Under the pieces are notes generated by a model. It ran no database searches and was not told the origin of the DNA. It saw only the letters and a list, made by a program, of their open reading frames with translations. Made by a program: the position numbers and the translations under genes. A DNA stretch of 64,000 bases, taken from the NCBI RefSeq assembly GCF_963682185.1, contig NZ_OY821667.1, positions 372,001-436,000 on the forward strand, in the 5' to 3' direction. The stretch comes from an uncultured Cohaesibacter sp. GTDB lineage: Bacteria; Pseudomonadota; Alphaproteobacteria; Rhizobiales; Cohaesibacteraceae. Shown in pieces: positions 1-9,812 of this stretch. How positions within the stretch are numbered: the first letter of the stretch is position 1; every line of letters begins with the position of its first letter.

Positions 1-41
1 CTCTTTGATCATGGATGACTGAAGCACAAGCTGCTGATTTC

Positions 42-75
42 GGCGTGGAGAATTTATTCCCCACGCCTTTTGTTT
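42..75 (+). terminator. Intrinsic terminator of the gene upstream of the window
   Basis: A 7-bp GC-rich stem (GGCGTGG at 42-48, CCACGCC at 61-67) closes a 12-nt loop and is followed by a T-rich tract to 75. It lies just after a stop codon at 20-22 that may end an off-window plus-strand gene. In related genomes that neighbour is often moeA, but only a few codons would be visible, so I do not name it. Confidence 0.75.
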
Positions 76-195
76 GACTGCCCCTTGAGAATCATGGCGT
101 AAACCAAATCATCCAAAAGCTCGAAGGCACGCTCCGGTGGGCTGGACGTCGAGCTATTTCCCTCTTCACATTGACAAATTAAAGCTTTTTCGCGC

Positions 196-224
196 TTGCA
201 GAACACAGCGAGAACATGTATAGT
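196..224 (+). promoter_or_regulatory. lexA promoter with an embedded SOS (LexA) box
   Basis: A -35 element TTGCAG (196-201) and a -10 element TATAGT (219-224) are separated by exactly 17 nt. The spacer contains GAAC-N7-GAAC at 201-215, the direct-repeat operator known for alphaproteobacterial LexA. A repressor bound here would block RNA polymerase, so the layout indicates classic lexA autorepression. A second TTGACA hexamer at 171-176 has no good -10 partner. Confidence 0.85.
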
Positions 225-293
225 TTGTTCGTGATTTGTGCCACTGTTGTTTCGCTTATGAGAACAAAGCGATCGCGGAATTTGGAGAGGGAA

Positions 294-1007
294 ATGCTAA
301 CACGCAAACAGCATGAGCTGCTAATGTTCATCCATGAACGCATCAAGGAATCAGGCGTTCCCCCCTCCTTTGACGAAATGAAAGACGCTCTGGATTTGCG
401 CTCCAAGTCGGGCATTCACCGCCTGATCACGGCGCTCGAAGAACGCGGCTTCATTCGGCGTCTTCCGAACCGCGCCAGAGCGTTGGAGGTTCTCAAGCTT
501 CCAGAAGCGCACAAACCAACGCTCAGCACGCCAAGCCGCGGCTTTTCGCCCAGTGTCGTAGAAGGTGGCCTTGGCAAATCGCGTTCAAATGAGCAGGTCG
601 AGCAGGAAAAAACCGAAGAAGTCTCCGGTGTGTCGGTGCCGGTCATGGGCCGCATCGCGGCCGGGGTTCCCATTTCTGCCATTCAGCACCAATCCCACAG
701 CGTATCTGTACCAGTAGAAATGCTGCGCGGTGGCGAGCATTTTGCCCTTGAGGTTCGTGGCGACTCGATGATTGAAGCGGGCATTCTGGATGGCGACACA
801 GTTGTCATCAAAAAATCGGATGACGCTGTTTCAGGCGACATTGTCGTAGCATTGGTCGATGATGAAGAAGCCACTCTGAAGCGCATTCGCAAGAAAGGGG
901 CTTCCATCGCGCTGGAAGCTGCCAACCCGGCTTATGAAACGCGTATTTTCGGCCCAGATCGGGTTCGGGTGCAGGGCAAGCTCGTCGGACTGATGCGCCA
1001 ATATTGA
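294..1007 (+). CDS. lexA: SOS repressor LexA
   Basis: This 237-aa protein is the transcriptional repressor and self-cleaving protease (S24 family) of the SOS response. The N-terminal winged helix-turn-helix spans about residues 1-65, followed by a linker of about 45 residues. The cleavage bond is Ala123-Gly124 in the IAAGVP context, and the catalytic dyad is Ser158 (GDSM) with Lys196. I chose the ATG at 294 because a purine-rich ribosome binding site (GGAGAGG, 284-290) precedes it and typical family proteins begin MLTRKQ. An in-frame ATG at 216 lies between the -35 and -10 elements, upstream of the expected transcription start, so it cannot be used. ATG 258 is possible but has no ribosome binding site. 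The gene is monocistronic, closed by a terminator, and convergent with comEC. Confidence 0.97.
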   Translation: MLTRKQHELLMFIHERIKESGVPPSFDEMKDALDLRSKSGIHRLITALEERGFIRRLPNRARALEVLKLPEAHKPTLSTPSRGFSPSVVEGGLGKSRSNEQVEQEKTEEVSGVSVPVMGRIAAGVPISAIQHQSHSVSVPVEMLRGGEHFALEVRGDSMIEAGILDGDTVVIKKSDDAVSGDIVVALVDDEEATLKRIRKKGASIALEAANPAYETRIFGPDRVRVQGKLVGLMRQY

Positions 1008-1042
1008 CGCAAAATCTTCCAGACACATCGAGAACTCATCTA

Positions 1043-1065
1043 ATGCGCCCCAAGGGCGCATTTTT
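1043..1065 (+). terminator. Intrinsic terminator of lexA
   Basis: ATGCGCCC (1043-1050) pairs with GGGCGCAT (1054-1061) across a 3-nt loop, followed by a run of T to 1065. It lies 36 nt after the lexA stop, between the convergent lexA and comEC genes. On the minus strand there is no T run, so it appears to serve lexA only. Confidence 0.85.
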
Positions 1066-1098
1066 CATATGTATTCTCTCTTGGACATCAAGTGACTT

Positions 1099-3519
1099 TT
1101 AGCGTCTCTCAGGCATCCATGGGCGTTTGCCAACGGGCAGAGCGGCAATCGACTCGATCTGCCAGTGTGGATTTTTCTCCAGCTCTGATGTCTTTTCCTC
1201 CCCAGCGGACCCATCAATGTCAAAATAGTCCTCAGCCAACCGCGCAAGCAGACCTTGTTCATCCTGTTTATGAAGATACAGAAACTGCGCGCCGGATTGT
1301 GCCAACCTGTCAGCTCCGATCACGAGGCTTGGCCCCTTGCAACTTTGAGGCACCGGCAAACGCGACACAATAATGTCTCTAAGCGCGCATTCCTCAGAAA
1401 AAGCCGACGCTTTGTTGACGATAGCCAGAGACAAATCGCTCCTCTCTGCCGAAGATGCATTCAGAGACGTCACAAAACAGGCCTGCCTATCACATGCGCT
1501 TGTTTGCAATAAGAGCGGATTATCTTTCGGCTCTCGGTCTTGGCTATCACCATCCCCCAGAGCATGCGCATCCCCATCAGCCCTTAGAACTGACCGATAG
1601 TCGAGCGTCATCCCGCGTCCCCCAGTCCTTTGCCAATGCCCCTCGCTATCGCGACTGGCGATTCGGGTACCAGTCTGCGCTATCCAGATGTCAGGCTGCG
1701 GTGCAAACCACCACAGAGCGGCAGCAAAAGTAAGCGGGGCCACAGCCAGCCACGAAAGCCATTTGCGATGAATGGTATAGACGGCAAGTGCCACTAGGGC
1801 AAAGGGCAGGAAGTCCCCTCCGGCTTTGACAACAAGATAGTCTGCATCCCCCCACTGTGACACCATTGTCGCCATGGAGATGACCCAATCAAGGCCCCAC
1901 TCGACCAGTTGCAGCGGCCAGGATTGCAAGCCGAAGGGCGTCATGAACACAGAGACCAACCCCATCGGCATCACGATCAGGCTGATGACTGGCATCGCAA
2001 GAAGGTTGGTAACAAGCCCGAAGGGCGCCATCTGCTGGAAATGCGCAACGGACAAGGGCAGCACGGCGAGACTTGCAATCAAAGATGTCAGGCCGATCCC
2101 GATGATCCATCGCCCTGCATGAAGAGCCGAGCCAAAGACAAACCCATGCTCAGAAGGCGCCAGCGCACCATTCTTGCGCAGGCGGAGACGGGTCAAGCGA
2201 TCATAGGAGGCGATCAGGGCCGCCGTTGCGGCAAACGACATCTGCATACCGGCTTCAACAACGCCATAGGGCTGCACAAGAATGAGCAGCACCATGACGA
2301 GACCTAGGTTATGCATGGTCACAGCGGGACGCCCCGCCAGAATCGCTACCAGAAAAATGGCCGTCATGCAGAAGGCGCGGATGGTGGCAACCGATGCGCC
2401 GGAGAAAACCAGATAGGCCGCCGCGCAGAACAACGCCATCCCAGCCGCCCATTGCTTGATGGGATAATGCAAGGACAATTGCGGCAACAAGGCCAGAATC
2501 CCGCGCACACCCCAGAAGACGGACATCGCCACCAGAGCCATGTGCAATCCGGAAATCGCAAGAATATGTGCCAAGCCGCTACGCCTTAGCGCAGTCTCCA
2601 CATTGTCAGCCAGAAAATCGCGTTTCCCGACAGCCAATGCAACGGCAAGTCCCCCAGCCTCTCCATCCACCCGATGCAGAATATAACGCGCCACGGCCTG
2701 TCTGGTCCGTTCGATGCTGTCGCGCACATCATGCGCCAGCCCTTGCCAGCCCGACTTCGTCTTTTCCGGCAGCCGCTCAATGCTATTGCTCAAATAGCCC
2801 TGACCACCGATAGATCGCGACCAGAGATAACGTCCATAATCGAAGCTCCCCGGATAAACGGGCTGCTGCAAGGGTGTCAGGTGAGCCCACATTCTAAGCC
2901 TCGTCCCGACGCGAAATGCCTCCTCGCCCCCGCGCCGAATGAGCAAAAGCCTTTTCGGGGTGCGCTCAGGTCTGAGTTTCTCTATGGTTTCAACAGCGAT
3001 GGTCCAGCGCTCCTGCGGCCTTTTGGCTGTTCCCCTCTGCTCAACGCGGACAAGGCGACCGACAACCGGACTGGAAAGACTATGGTCCAACACGGGGCTC
3101 GTTGAAAAATGCCCATGTTCACTGGCGGCGCACACACCAACCACAATTGCCGTCACCAACAGGAGCGGAAAGACCACCCGTCCCTTGGCCGCGCGATGAT
3201 AAACCCAGCCACATAGTGCCAGAGACGCTGCAAGCAGTCCCCAGAAACTGGGTTCATCGGGCAAGATATAATAGAGGGCGGCACCAAACCCCATGAAGAC
3301 GGCCACCCAGAGGAACCGGGCATTCTGATCTGAGCAATCCTCCTGCCAGTTCCGCTCAATCCCCTGCCAAAGGGCTTCCAGCCAGAATTTGAAGCGCTTG
3401 CCAAGGCCCGGATTGTTGGCGAGTCCCTGCCAGTCATAGGCGTCGGAATGGACCTCTGGCATGGCCGGAGCGTTGCTCCGGTCTGTGCTATCAGCAGGAT
3501 GGGACGCCCTTTCCATCAC
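1099..3519 (-). CDS. comEC: ComEC/Rec2-family DNA-uptake channel protein
   Basis: This 806-aa polytopic inner-membrane protein belongs to the ComEC/Rec2 family, which moves single-stranded DNA across the cytoplasmic membrane during natural transformation. About 60 soluble residues are followed by two membrane segments and a DUF4131-like domain (to about residue 250). The Competence domain, with many membrane helices and the motif ILAISGLHMAL, covers about 270-570. The C-terminal 230 residues lie where other family members carry a metallo-beta-lactamase domain, but I see no HxHxDH metal motif, so nuclease activity is probably lost or absent. Start codons GTG 3519 and ATG 3516 are equivalent choices behind an AAGGA site. 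It is convergent with lexA and divergent from gltX, as in many Rhizobiales. Natural competence itself is not shown. Confidence 0.9.
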   Translation of the reverse strand: MMERASHPADSTDRSNAPAMPEVHSDAYDWQGLANNPGLGKRFKFWLEALWQGIERNWQEDCSDQNARFLWVAVFMGFGAALYYILPDEPSFWGLLAASLALCGWVYHRAAKGRVVFPLLLVTAIVVGVCAASEHGHFSTSPVLDHSLSSPVVGRLVRVEQRGTAKRPQERWTIAVETIEKLRPERTPKRLLLIRRGGEEAFRVGTRLRMWAHLTPLQQPVYPGSFDYGRYLWSRSIGGQGYLSNSIERLPEKTKSGWQGLAHDVRDSIERTRQAVARYILHRVDGEAGGLAVALAVGKRDFLADNVETALRRSGLAHILAISGLHMALVAMSVFWGVRGILALLPQLSLHYPIKQWAAGMALFCAAAYLVFSGASVATIRAFCMTAIFLVAILAGRPAVTMHNLGLVMVLLILVQPYGVVEAGMQMSFAATAALIASYDRLTRLRLRKNGALAPSEHGFVFGSALHAGRWIIGIGLTSLIASLAVLPLSVAHFQQMAPFGLVTNLLAMPVISLIVMPMGLVSVFMTPFGLQSWPLQLVEWGLDWVISMATMVSQWGDADYLVVKAGGDFLPFALVALAVYTIHRKWLSWLAVAPLTFAAALWWFAPQPDIWIAQTGTRIASRDSEGHWQRTGGRGMTLDYRSVLRADGDAHALGDGDSQDREPKDNPLLLQTSACDRQACFVTSLNASSAERSDLSLAIVNKASAFSEECALRDIIVSRLPVPQSCKGPSLVIGADRLAQSGAQFLYLHKQDEQGLLARLAEDYFDIDGSAGEEKTSELEKNPHWQIESIAALPVGKRPWMPERR

Positions 3520-3724
3520 ATTTGGTCCTTATGCACCTCTTTTTCGACCGTCAGACGGTCATGAGGTCTTTCGCCTTGGGCGCAAGCTGTGTTAGATCCT
3601 TGACAACTTCAATCGCCGGTTCCTGAAGCAGAGCGCGCTGCAGACCCCAGAATGGGATCCGTAGGCACAACCTGCCTCAACTTCCGGTGCACTATATCCC
3701 GAATAACAGGTTACTGATAGCATT

Positions 3725-5146
3725 ATGTGTTCACAGGTTGTAACGCGCTTTGCCCCCTCCCCGACAGGTTTTCTCCATATCGGCGGGGCGCGCACCGCTC
3801 TCTTCAACTGGCTCTATGCCAAAGCCAATGGCGGCAAAATGCTGCTCCGCATCGAAGATACGGACCGCGAGCGTTCCACCGACGCTGCCATCGATGCCAT
3901 TATCGCCGGAATGGAGTGGATGGGGCTGTCTTATGATGGCGACCCGATCTCGCAATATTCACGCGTTGATCGTCACCGTGAAGTGGTCGAGCAGCTTCTT
4001 GCAGCTGGCCAAGCCTATCGTTGCTATTGTTCGCCGGAAGAGTTGACGGAGATGCGCGAAAAGGCCCGCGCGGAAAAGCGCCCACCACGCTATGATGGCA
4101 CCTGGCGTGATCGTGATCCGTCCGAAGCCCCAGAAGGTGTCAAACCGGCCATTCGCCTGAAAGCCCCGCAGGAAGGCTCCACCGTTATTGAAGATCAGGT
4201 TCAGGGCACGGTCACATTCCCGAACAAAGATCTGGATGACATGATCATCATGCGTTCTGATGGCAACCCAACCTACAACCTTGCTGTGGTCGTAGACGAC
4301 CATGACATGGGCGTAACACACATCATGCGCGGCGATGACCACCTGACCAACGCCGCCCGCCAGACCCTCGTCTATCAGGCCATGGGCTGGGATGTTCCAA
4401 CCATGGCGCATATTCCTCTAATCCATGGTCCGGATGGCGCCAAGCTTTCCAAACGCCACGGTGCCCTCGGCGTAGAGGCCTATCGCGATATGGGCTATCT
4501 GCCGGTCGCCATGCGCAACTATCTCGTTCGCCTCGGCTGGGCCCATGGCGATGACGAAGTCATGACCACCGATCAGATGATCGAATGGTTCGGCTTTGAC
4601 GGCATGAACAAGGCGGCCGCCCGCTTCGACTTCAAGAAGCTGGAAAATCTCAACGGCATCCATATGCGTCATGCCGATGACGATGACCTGTATAGCCAGC
4701 TTGTTTCGCTGCTTCCGCATCTTGAAGATGGCCAGTCCATGCTGGATCTGATCGACGAGCCCAAGAAGGCACAGATCATTCTGGCGATGCCAAGCGTGAA
4801 GGAACGTGCCAAAACCTTGCTCGACCTAAAGGCTGGCTTGGCCTTCCTTTTCGATACACGCCCGCTGGCGATGGAAGACAAGGCAGCCAAGCATCTGACC
4901 GATGAAACCCGCGCCATGCTGTCCGAGCTGCTCCCACGCCTTGAAGGGCTGGAAGAATGGACTCTGGAAAGCACAGACGCACTCATCAGGGCCTTTGCTG
5001 AAGAGAAAGAGCTCAAGCTTGGCAAAGTTGCACAACCCCTTCGGGCTGCCATGACAGGCCGCGCTACATCGCCGGGTATTTTCGACGTTTTGATCATTTT
5101 GGGCAAAGATGAATCAATCGCCCGCCTTAAGGATCAGGCCCAATAG
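3725..5146 (+). CDS. gltX: Glutamyl-tRNA synthetase (class I)
   Basis: This 473-aa enzyme charges tRNA-Glu with glutamate in the cytoplasm. In alphaproteobacteria, which often lack GlnRS, such enzymes commonly also mischarge tRNA-Gln for GatCAB amidation; whether this copy does so cannot be read here. The HIGH motif is HIGGAR from residue 18, within the conserved APSPTG context. The KMSKS loop is KLSKRHG near residue 240, and the anticodon-binding helical domain fills the last 150 residues. Length is normal for the bacterial discriminating type. The ATG at 3725 has only a weak ribosome binding site, but the N-terminus fits the family. A 205-bp divergent spacer separates it from comEC, and a strong terminator follows. 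Many alphaproteobacteria carry a second gltX elsewhere. Confidence 0.96.
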   Translation: MCSQVVTRFAPSPTGFLHIGGARTALFNWLYAKANGGKMLLRIEDTDRERSTDAAIDAIIAGMEWMGLSYDGDPISQYSRVDRHREVVEQLLAAGQAYRCYCSPEELTEMREKARAEKRPPRYDGTWRDRDPSEAPEGVKPAIRLKAPQEGSTVIEDQVQGTVTFPNKDLDDMIIMRSDGNPTYNLAVVVDDHDMGVTHIMRGDDHLTNAARQTLVYQAMGWDVPTMAHIPLIHGPDGAKLSKRHGALGVEAYRDMGYLPVAMRNYLVRLGWAHGDDEVMTTDQMIEWFGFDGMNKAAARFDFKKLENLNGIHMRHADDDDLYSQLVSLLPHLEDGQSMLDLIDEPKKAQIILAMPSVKERAKTLLDLKAGLAFLFDTRPLAMEDKAAKHLTDETRAMLSELLPRLEGLEEWTLESTDALIRAFAEEKELKLGKVAQPLRAAMTGRATSPGIFDVLIILGKDESIARLKDQAQ

Positions 5147-5180
5147 GTTTTTTACACAGGCTCTAGGGGAAAATAATGTG

Positions 5181-5206
5181 AAAGCCGGTCTTGCGACCGG
5201 CTTTTT
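5181..5206 (+). terminator. Intrinsic terminator of gltX
   Basis: AAAGCCGGTC (5181-5190) pairs perfectly with GACCGGCTTT (5195-5204) across a TTGC tetraloop and runs into T residues. It lies 35 nt after the gltX stop codon. Confidence 0.92.
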
Positions 5207-5563
5207 ACGTATCTTGAATATAATTGACAAGATTTTCGCGTAATTACGCAACAAACATAAACTTGATTCTGCTCTTGCCAAGTTCCAGTAGAATAAGCAT
5301 AGTCTTATCGCGATAATTGTTTCGCGCAATATGAATGTTTTTCGACTGATGCGCTCATACTTTTGTAGGATAAGACACTGAAAATCCTATATATTTTACC
5401 ATCGTGCCTCTATATTCAGTCCTAAGACTGCTTGCGACAATGCAAAAAATCAGATACCGAAAGCGCAATTCCTATGTTGTCAGGGAAGGTTTTGTGTACC
5501 CACGCATAAAGCTCAAGCTCCGTGAACAACAGCAAATCGTTTTCAAAATTTGGGAGTATCCGA
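5207..5563 (+). promoter_or_regulatory. gltA 5' intergenic region with a candidate promoter
   Basis: This 357-bp AT-rich stretch has no convincing gene. A possible promoter is TTGTAG (5363-5368), an 18-nt spacer and CTATAT. A 6-bp inverted repeat TAGGAT/ATCCTA overlaps the same segment and could be an operator or simply coincidence. If this promoter is used, gltA would have a leader of about 165 nt. Assignment is by pattern only. Confidence 0.35.
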
Positions 5564-6853
5564 ATGAGTGATAAAAAAGCAACTTTGACTGTCGGCGACC
5601 AGACCTGGGAGTTTCCCGTGCGAAGCGGGTCTATCGGGCCTGACGTCATCGACATCGGGTCCCTCTATAAAGAAACCGGAATGTTCACCTACGACCCTGG
5701 CTTCACGTCCACTGCATCTTGTGAGTCAGAAATCACTTATATCGACGGCGAAAAAGGTGTGCTGCTTTATCGTGGCTACCCGATCGAACAGTTGGCTGAG
5801 CATGGAGACTTTCTGGAAACATGCTATCTGCTGCTGTATGGACACCTGCCTACTCCTGAAGAAAAACGGGATTTTGACACGCGCGTGACCCGCCATACGA
5901 TGGTTCACGAGCAGATGAGCAAATTCTACACCGGCTATCGTCGTGACTCCCATCCAATGGCTGTCATGGTGGGTATTGTTGGTGGTCTGTCTGCCTTCTA
6001 TCATGACTCCACCGACATCGCCGATCCACATCAGCGCATGGTCGCGTCTCTGCGTATGATCGCTAAAATGCCGACGATGGCCGCCATGGCTTACAAATAT
6101 TCCATCGGTCAGCCATTTGTATATCCGCGCAATGATCTCGATTATGCGGCGAACTTCCTGCATATGTGCTTCTCGGTTCCTGCCGAGCCCTATGAAGTGA
6201 ACCCTGTTCTGGCCCGTGCCATGGATCGTATTTTCATCCTGCATGCCGACCATGAACAGAACGCATCGACCTCCACCGTCCGTCTTGCCGGTTCTTCCGG
6301 GGCAAACCCGTTCGGCTGTATTGCTGCCGGCATCGCTTGCCTCTGGGGTCCTGCTCATGGGGGTGCCAACGAAGCGGCTCTCAACATGCTGCATGAAATC
6401 GGCACCGTCGATCGCGTGGCTGAATATGTCGCCAGAGCAAAAGACAAGGATGATCCGTTCCGTCTGATGGGCTTCGGTCACCGCGTCTACAAAAACTATG
6501 ACCCGCGCGCGCGCATCATGCAGCAGACCTGTCATGAAGTGCTCAACGAGCTCGGCCATGGGGATGATCCGACCCTTCAGGTCGCAATGGAACTAGAAAA
6601 GATTGCTCTGAACGATGAGTATTTCATCGAGAAGAAACTCTATCCAAACATCGACTTCTATTCCGGCATCACCTTGCGTGCACTCGGCTTCCCGGCTGAA
6701 ATGTTCACCGTGCTCTTCGCGCTGGCTCGTAGCGTTGGCTGGATTGCTCAGTGGAAAGAGATGGTGGAAGATCCGTCCCAGCGTATCGGCCGCCCACGTC
6801 AGCTGTTCAACGGCGCCCCTATGCGCGACTATGTTGAAATGGAAGATCGCTAA
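5564..6853 (+). CDS. gltA: Citrate synthase (type II)
   Basis: This 429-aa enzyme condenses oxaloacetate and acetyl-CoA to citrate, the entry step of the TCA cycle. The catalytic signatures are present: the His of [11 protein letters not shown], the His of [14 protein letters not shown], and the Asp of the PNIDFYSG motif. The N-terminal beta domain ([13 protein letters not shown]) is that of the hexameric, NADH-sensitive Gram-negative type. I chose the ATG at 5564 because GGGAG (5552-5556) sits 7 nt upstream. The in-frame GTG at 5522 would add 14 residues with no ribosome binding site and no family support. The gene is monocistronic, followed 29 nt later by a strong terminator and convergent with the lpx operon. 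The adjacency gltX-gltA-lpxB is common in Rhizobiales. Confidence 0.97.
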   Translation: MSDKKATLTVGDQTWEFPVRSGSIGPDVIDIGSLYKETGMFTYDPGFTSTASCESEITYIDGEKGVLLYRGYPIEQLAEHGDFLETCYLLLYGHLPTPEEKRDFDTRVTRHTMVHEQMSKFYTGYRRDSHPMAVMVGIVGGLSAFYHDSTDIADPHQRMVASLRMIAKMPTMAAMAYKYSIGQPFVYPRNDLDYAANFLHMCFSVPAEPYEVNPVLARAMDRIFILHADHEQNASTSTVRLAGSSGANPFGCIAAGIACLWGPAHGGANEAALNMLHEIGTVDRVAEYVARAKDKDDPFRLMGFGHRVYKNYDPRARIMQQTCHEVLNELGHGDDPTLQVAMELEKIALNDEYFIEKKLYPNIDFYSGITLRALGFPAEMFTVLFALARSVGWIAQWKEMVEDPSQRIGRPRQLFNGAPMRDYVEMEDR

Positions 6854-6882
6854 GATCGCGCCTGATAGGCTCCCTTACAAGA

Positions 6883-6907
6883 AAGGCTCCCTCATGGGAG
6901 CCTTTTT
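6883..6907 (+). terminator. Intrinsic terminator of gltA
   Basis: AAGGCTCCC (6883-6891) pairs with GGGAGCCTT (6896-6904) across a TCAT loop and is followed by T residues. It lies between the convergent gltA and lpxB genes. The minus-strand T tract is short, so service to lpxB is less certain. Confidence 0.9.
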
Positions 6908-6947
6908 CATATCAGCTTGTTTTGGCGTGGCTTTCGAAAAAACACAG

Positions 6948-8099
6948 TCAATCTGGCAACGCCCCAAGCACAATGCGCGCCACCCGCTCGCTCGGGGTTT
7001 CATCAGGTAGCGTCATTTTTTCATCCAATTCGCTCAAGGCCGCTTCTTGCGCTGCCCGCTCTGGACTGGCCTCAAGCAAGGGCAGCAAATGATGAGCCAA
7101 ATTCTGCGCATTCGCCTCCTCATCGAGAAATTCCGGAATGGCATTGTGCCCGAGCACCAGATTGGTCAGAACGATGGAGTGGGCCGTCAGCAGCCATTTG
7201 AACTGCCGCACAATCCAATCCACCTTATAAGCAACAATCATCGGAATGCCCGAAAGCCCCAGTTCCAGCGTCACCGTACCCGAGGCTGCCAGAGCCGCAT
7301 GAGCCTGCCGGAACGCCGCAAATTTGGCTTCTTCTCCCAGCACAATCTCTGGCTTGACCGGCCAATCCTTCAGCCCCTCATCAATCAGCTCTTTGAGATG
7401 AGCAACCGCTGGCAGAATGACACGCAAATTCGGATGCCGTTCCCTCGCCAATTTGACAACACCGCCAAATTCCACGAGCAAGCGGGAAACTTCACTACGC
7501 CGTGATCCCGGAAGAACAAGAAGCACCGGAGCATCGAGCCCTCCGCGCTCACCCGCAGCTGGACGCAGAACATCAAGACGCTCGATAAGAGGATGGCCCA
7601 CATAGGTGCAAGGCGGTCCTTGCAGGCGCTTATGCGCCTCTACCTCAAACGGCAGCAGCGCCATCACATGATCCACATAGCGCGCCATTTTGCGTGCCCG
7701 CCCCGGACGCCAGGCCCACACGCTGGGCGACACATAGTCGATGATAGGCAGGTCTGGCCTCTTCTTGCGCACCCGCTTGGCCACCGCATGCGTGAATTCA
7801 GGGCTATCAATGATGAGCAACAGATCAGGTTCTTTGGCAAGAACATCCTCGACCACATCCATCCCTCTGCGATATAGAGACGGATATTGCCTGATGATGT
7901 TGATAATCCCCATTACAGCGATCTCAGAGAGGGGAAAGAGAGACGAAAGCCCTTCGGCCTGCATACGGTCCCCCGCCAGCCCGGCAAAGCGCACATGACC
8001 GCCACAAGCCTGTTTGATCGCTCTCATGGCACGAGCCCCAAGCTGGTCGCCAGATTCTTCGCCAATCACGATATAAATCAGAGGAACTTCTTTACTCAT
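6948..8099 (-). CDS. lpxB: Lipid-A-disaccharide synthase
   Basis: This 383-aa GT19 glycosyltransferase joins UDP-2,3-diacylglucosamine to lipid X, giving the tetra-acyl disaccharide of lipid A at the inner face of the cytoplasmic membrane. The N-terminus has the family motif GEESGDQLGA. The central DYVSPSVWAWRPGRA stretch and the C-terminal LLVLPGSRRSE, ASGTVTLELGL and PMIVAYK motifs complete the family pattern. It is the last gene of the lpxD-fabZ-lpxA-lpxI-lpxB run, 42 nt after lpxI. Its position right after LpxI, which makes lipid X, places consecutive pathway steps side by side. Length is normal. Confidence 0.96.
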   Translation of the reverse strand: MSKEVPLIYIVIGEESGDQLGARAMRAIKQACGGHVRFAGLAGDRMQAEGLSSLFPLSEIAVMGIINIIRQYPSLYRRGMDVVEDVLAKEPDLLLIIDSPEFTHAVAKRVRKKRPDLPIIDYVSPSVWAWRPGRARKMARYVDHVMALLPFEVEAHKRLQGPPCTYVGHPLIERLDVLRPAAGERGGLDAPVLLVLPGSRRSEVSRLLVEFGGVVKLARERHPNLRVILPAVAHLKELIDEGLKDWPVKPEIVLGEEAKFAAFRQAHAALAASGTVTLELGLSGIPMIVAYKVDWIVRQFKWLLTAHSIVLTNLVLGHNAIPEFLDEEANAQNLAHHLLPLLEASPERAAQEAALSELDEKMTLPDETPSERVARIVLGALPD

Positions 8100-8141
8100 G
8101 GCGCACTCCCCGGGAGCCGTTTGATGCCAACAATCAAATGA

Positions 8142-9011
8142 TCAAAGAGAAAAATCTTCAAGCTTGCGAGATACGAGAAAGAGCCCAGCAGCACGAGCCA
8201 TCTCAAGGCTCTGAGCCCGATTGGCACATAGCACTTCCCCTTCAGCACAGACAATACCGGCCAATCCTGCCTTGTGGGCATTCTCTATGGTTCGTGGGCC
8301 TATTGTGGGCATGTCAAAACGCAGGTCTTGCCCTGGCCGAGCCCGCTTGAGAAGCACCCCTTGCTTGCCCTCATTCCAGCGTGCCCGTTTCTCTTGCCGT
8401 ATCTGCAAGACACGAGCAAGCATCTGGTCGGTGCCTTCGGGTCCTTCCATCGCCAGAATGCGTCCTGCCGCAACAACAACGCCCTGCCCGGCATCCAGAG
8501 CGCCAATGAGGCCCGCAGCCCGCGCAGCAAGGGCTAGGTCGCTCTCATTGGCCTCGGCTGCCTTATTCCCGACGCTGAGATCCGGCCCGACAACAAGCCC
8601 GGGCGCGACCTCAGGCACAGACACCAACCGCACCCCGCGTTTTTCGAAGAAGCCGGCAACCCCTTGTAAAACACCTTCATCGCCGCCCGACGCCATTATA
8701 CGCAAAATCGCTGGCAGAGCCTTCATCGCTCCCAAATCGAGCCGAATATTACTGAAATCCGGACGCGACCGGATAGACCCGATGCATAGCAGCTCCGAGA
8801 GGGCATTCTGTTCTATTAGCTTGAAAAGCAGGCCAATCTCACCCCACTTGATCCAGTGGTGAGGGTGGCTCTCAATGCGCGCATCGGCTTCGCCGACGAT
8901 ACCGAATATGAAATACGGCCGACCGGCAGCCTGCAGCGCATTGATCACTTCGAAAGGAAGATCCTGTCCGCCGGCGATGATGCCCACCGGCCCATCACCG
9001 CAAGACACCAT
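8142..9011 (-). CDS. lpxI: UDP-2,3-diacylglucosamine pyrophosphatase LpxI
   Basis: This 289-aa member of the DUF1009/LpxI family hydrolyses UDP-2,3-diacylglucosamine to lipid X and UMP. It does the job of LpxH in organisms, including most alphaproteobacteria, that lack LpxH. The N-terminal domain starts with GIIAGGQDLP and the C-terminal catalytic domain contains GQDLRFDMPTIGPRTIENA, both recognisable for the family. The start is the ATG at 9011, three nucleotides after the lpxA stop, so the two genes are probably translationally coupled. The genes lpxA, lpxI and lpxB lie in near pathway order. The reaction is taken from family knowledge. Confidence 0.93.
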   Translation of the reverse strand: MVSCGDGPVGIIAGGQDLPFEVINALQAAGRPYFIFGIVGEADARIESHPHHWIKWGEIGLLFKLIEQNALSELLCIGSIRSRPDFSNIRLDLGAMKALPAILRIMASGGDEGVLQGVAGFFEKRGVRLVSVPEVAPGLVVGPDLSVGNKAAEANESDLALAARAAGLIGALDAGQGVVVAAGRILAMEGPEGTDQMLARVLQIRQEKRARWNEGKQGVLLKRARPGQDLRFDMPTIGPRTIENAHKAGLAGIVCAEGEVLCANRAQSLEMARAAGLFLVSRKLEDFSL

Positions 9012-9014
9012 CGA

Positions 9015-9812
9015 TCAATCCTTGTTGCTGCGCGGTGTACAAAGAGACTTCTTTGAATCCGCTCGTATGAAGTCCACAATCTTCATGACATTGTCATCAT
9101 CAGCAAAGGCAGCTGCCACCTTGTCCACGCGCTCGCTCTGCGTGCCTTCTGCATCGAACAGCATCTGATAGGCATGACGCAGATTATGAATGGTCTCACG
9201 AGAGAAACCGCGACGCTTGAGGCCAACGATATTCAATCCACCCAAATGCGCGCGGTTGCCAATAACGGAGCCAAACGGAATGACATCATTTTCAACACCG
9301 GACATGCCACCCACAAAGGCGTGCTCGCCAACGCGGGCAAACTGGATCACCGCCGAAAGACCGGCAACAATCGCATGATCTCCGATTTCGCAATGCCCGG
9401 CGATGGTCGCGTGATTCACCAGAATAACGTCATTACCGATCATACAGTCATGAGCGATATGCGCGCCAACCATCAGGTGGCAATTGTTACCAACCTTGGT
9501 CAGGCCGCCACCGCCCTGTGTGCCCGGATTGATGGTGACATATTCGCGGATATTGACATTATCGCCAATCTCGCAGCCAACATTCTCGCCGTCGAACTTC
9601 AAATCCTGGGGAATGGTACCAACCGAAGCGAAGGGGAAAATCTCGACATTCTTGCCGATTTTGGTATTTCCCTCGACCACTACGTGAGAATGCACCTTGC
9701 CACCTTCACCAATGACAACATTCGCACCGATAACGCTATAGGGGCCGATTTCGATATCATCGGCGAGTTGCGCACCATCGGCAACAATTGCGGTTGGATG
9801 AATATTCGCCAT
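9015..9812 (-). CDS. lpxA: UDP-N-acetylglucosamine acyltransferase LpxA
   Basis: This 265-aa cytoplasmic homotrimeric enzyme transfers a 3-hydroxyacyl group from ACP to the 3-OH of UDP-GlcNAc, the first step of lipid A synthesis. The N-terminal two-thirds is a left-handed beta helix built of hexapeptide repeats, starting HPTAIVADGAQL. The catalytic His lies in the HIAHDCMIGN segment, and the C-terminal helical domain begins after GLNIVGLKRRGF. Its start codon overlaps the fabZ stop (TAATG), showing tight coupling. The intermediate hydroxyacyl-ACP is shared with FabZ, which fits the pairing. Confidence 0.97.
   Translation of the reverse strand: MANIHPTAIVADGAQLADDIEIGPYSVIGANVVIGEGGKVHSHVVVEGNTKIGKNVEIFPFASVGTIPQDLKFDGENVGCEIGDNVNIREYVTINPGTQGGGGLTKVGNNCHLMVGAHIAHDCMIGNDVILVNHATIAGHCEIGDHAIVAGLSAVIQFARVGEHAFVGGMSGVENDVIPFGSVIGNRAHLGGLNIVGLKRRGFSRETIHNLRHAYQMLFDAEGTQSERVDKVAAAFADDDNVMKIVDFIRADSKKSLCTPRSNKD

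Noticed and set aside
216-293. N-terminal extension of LexA from an ATG at 216
   Set aside because: The ATG lies between the -35 and -10 elements, upstream of the expected transcript start, and has no ribosome binding site.
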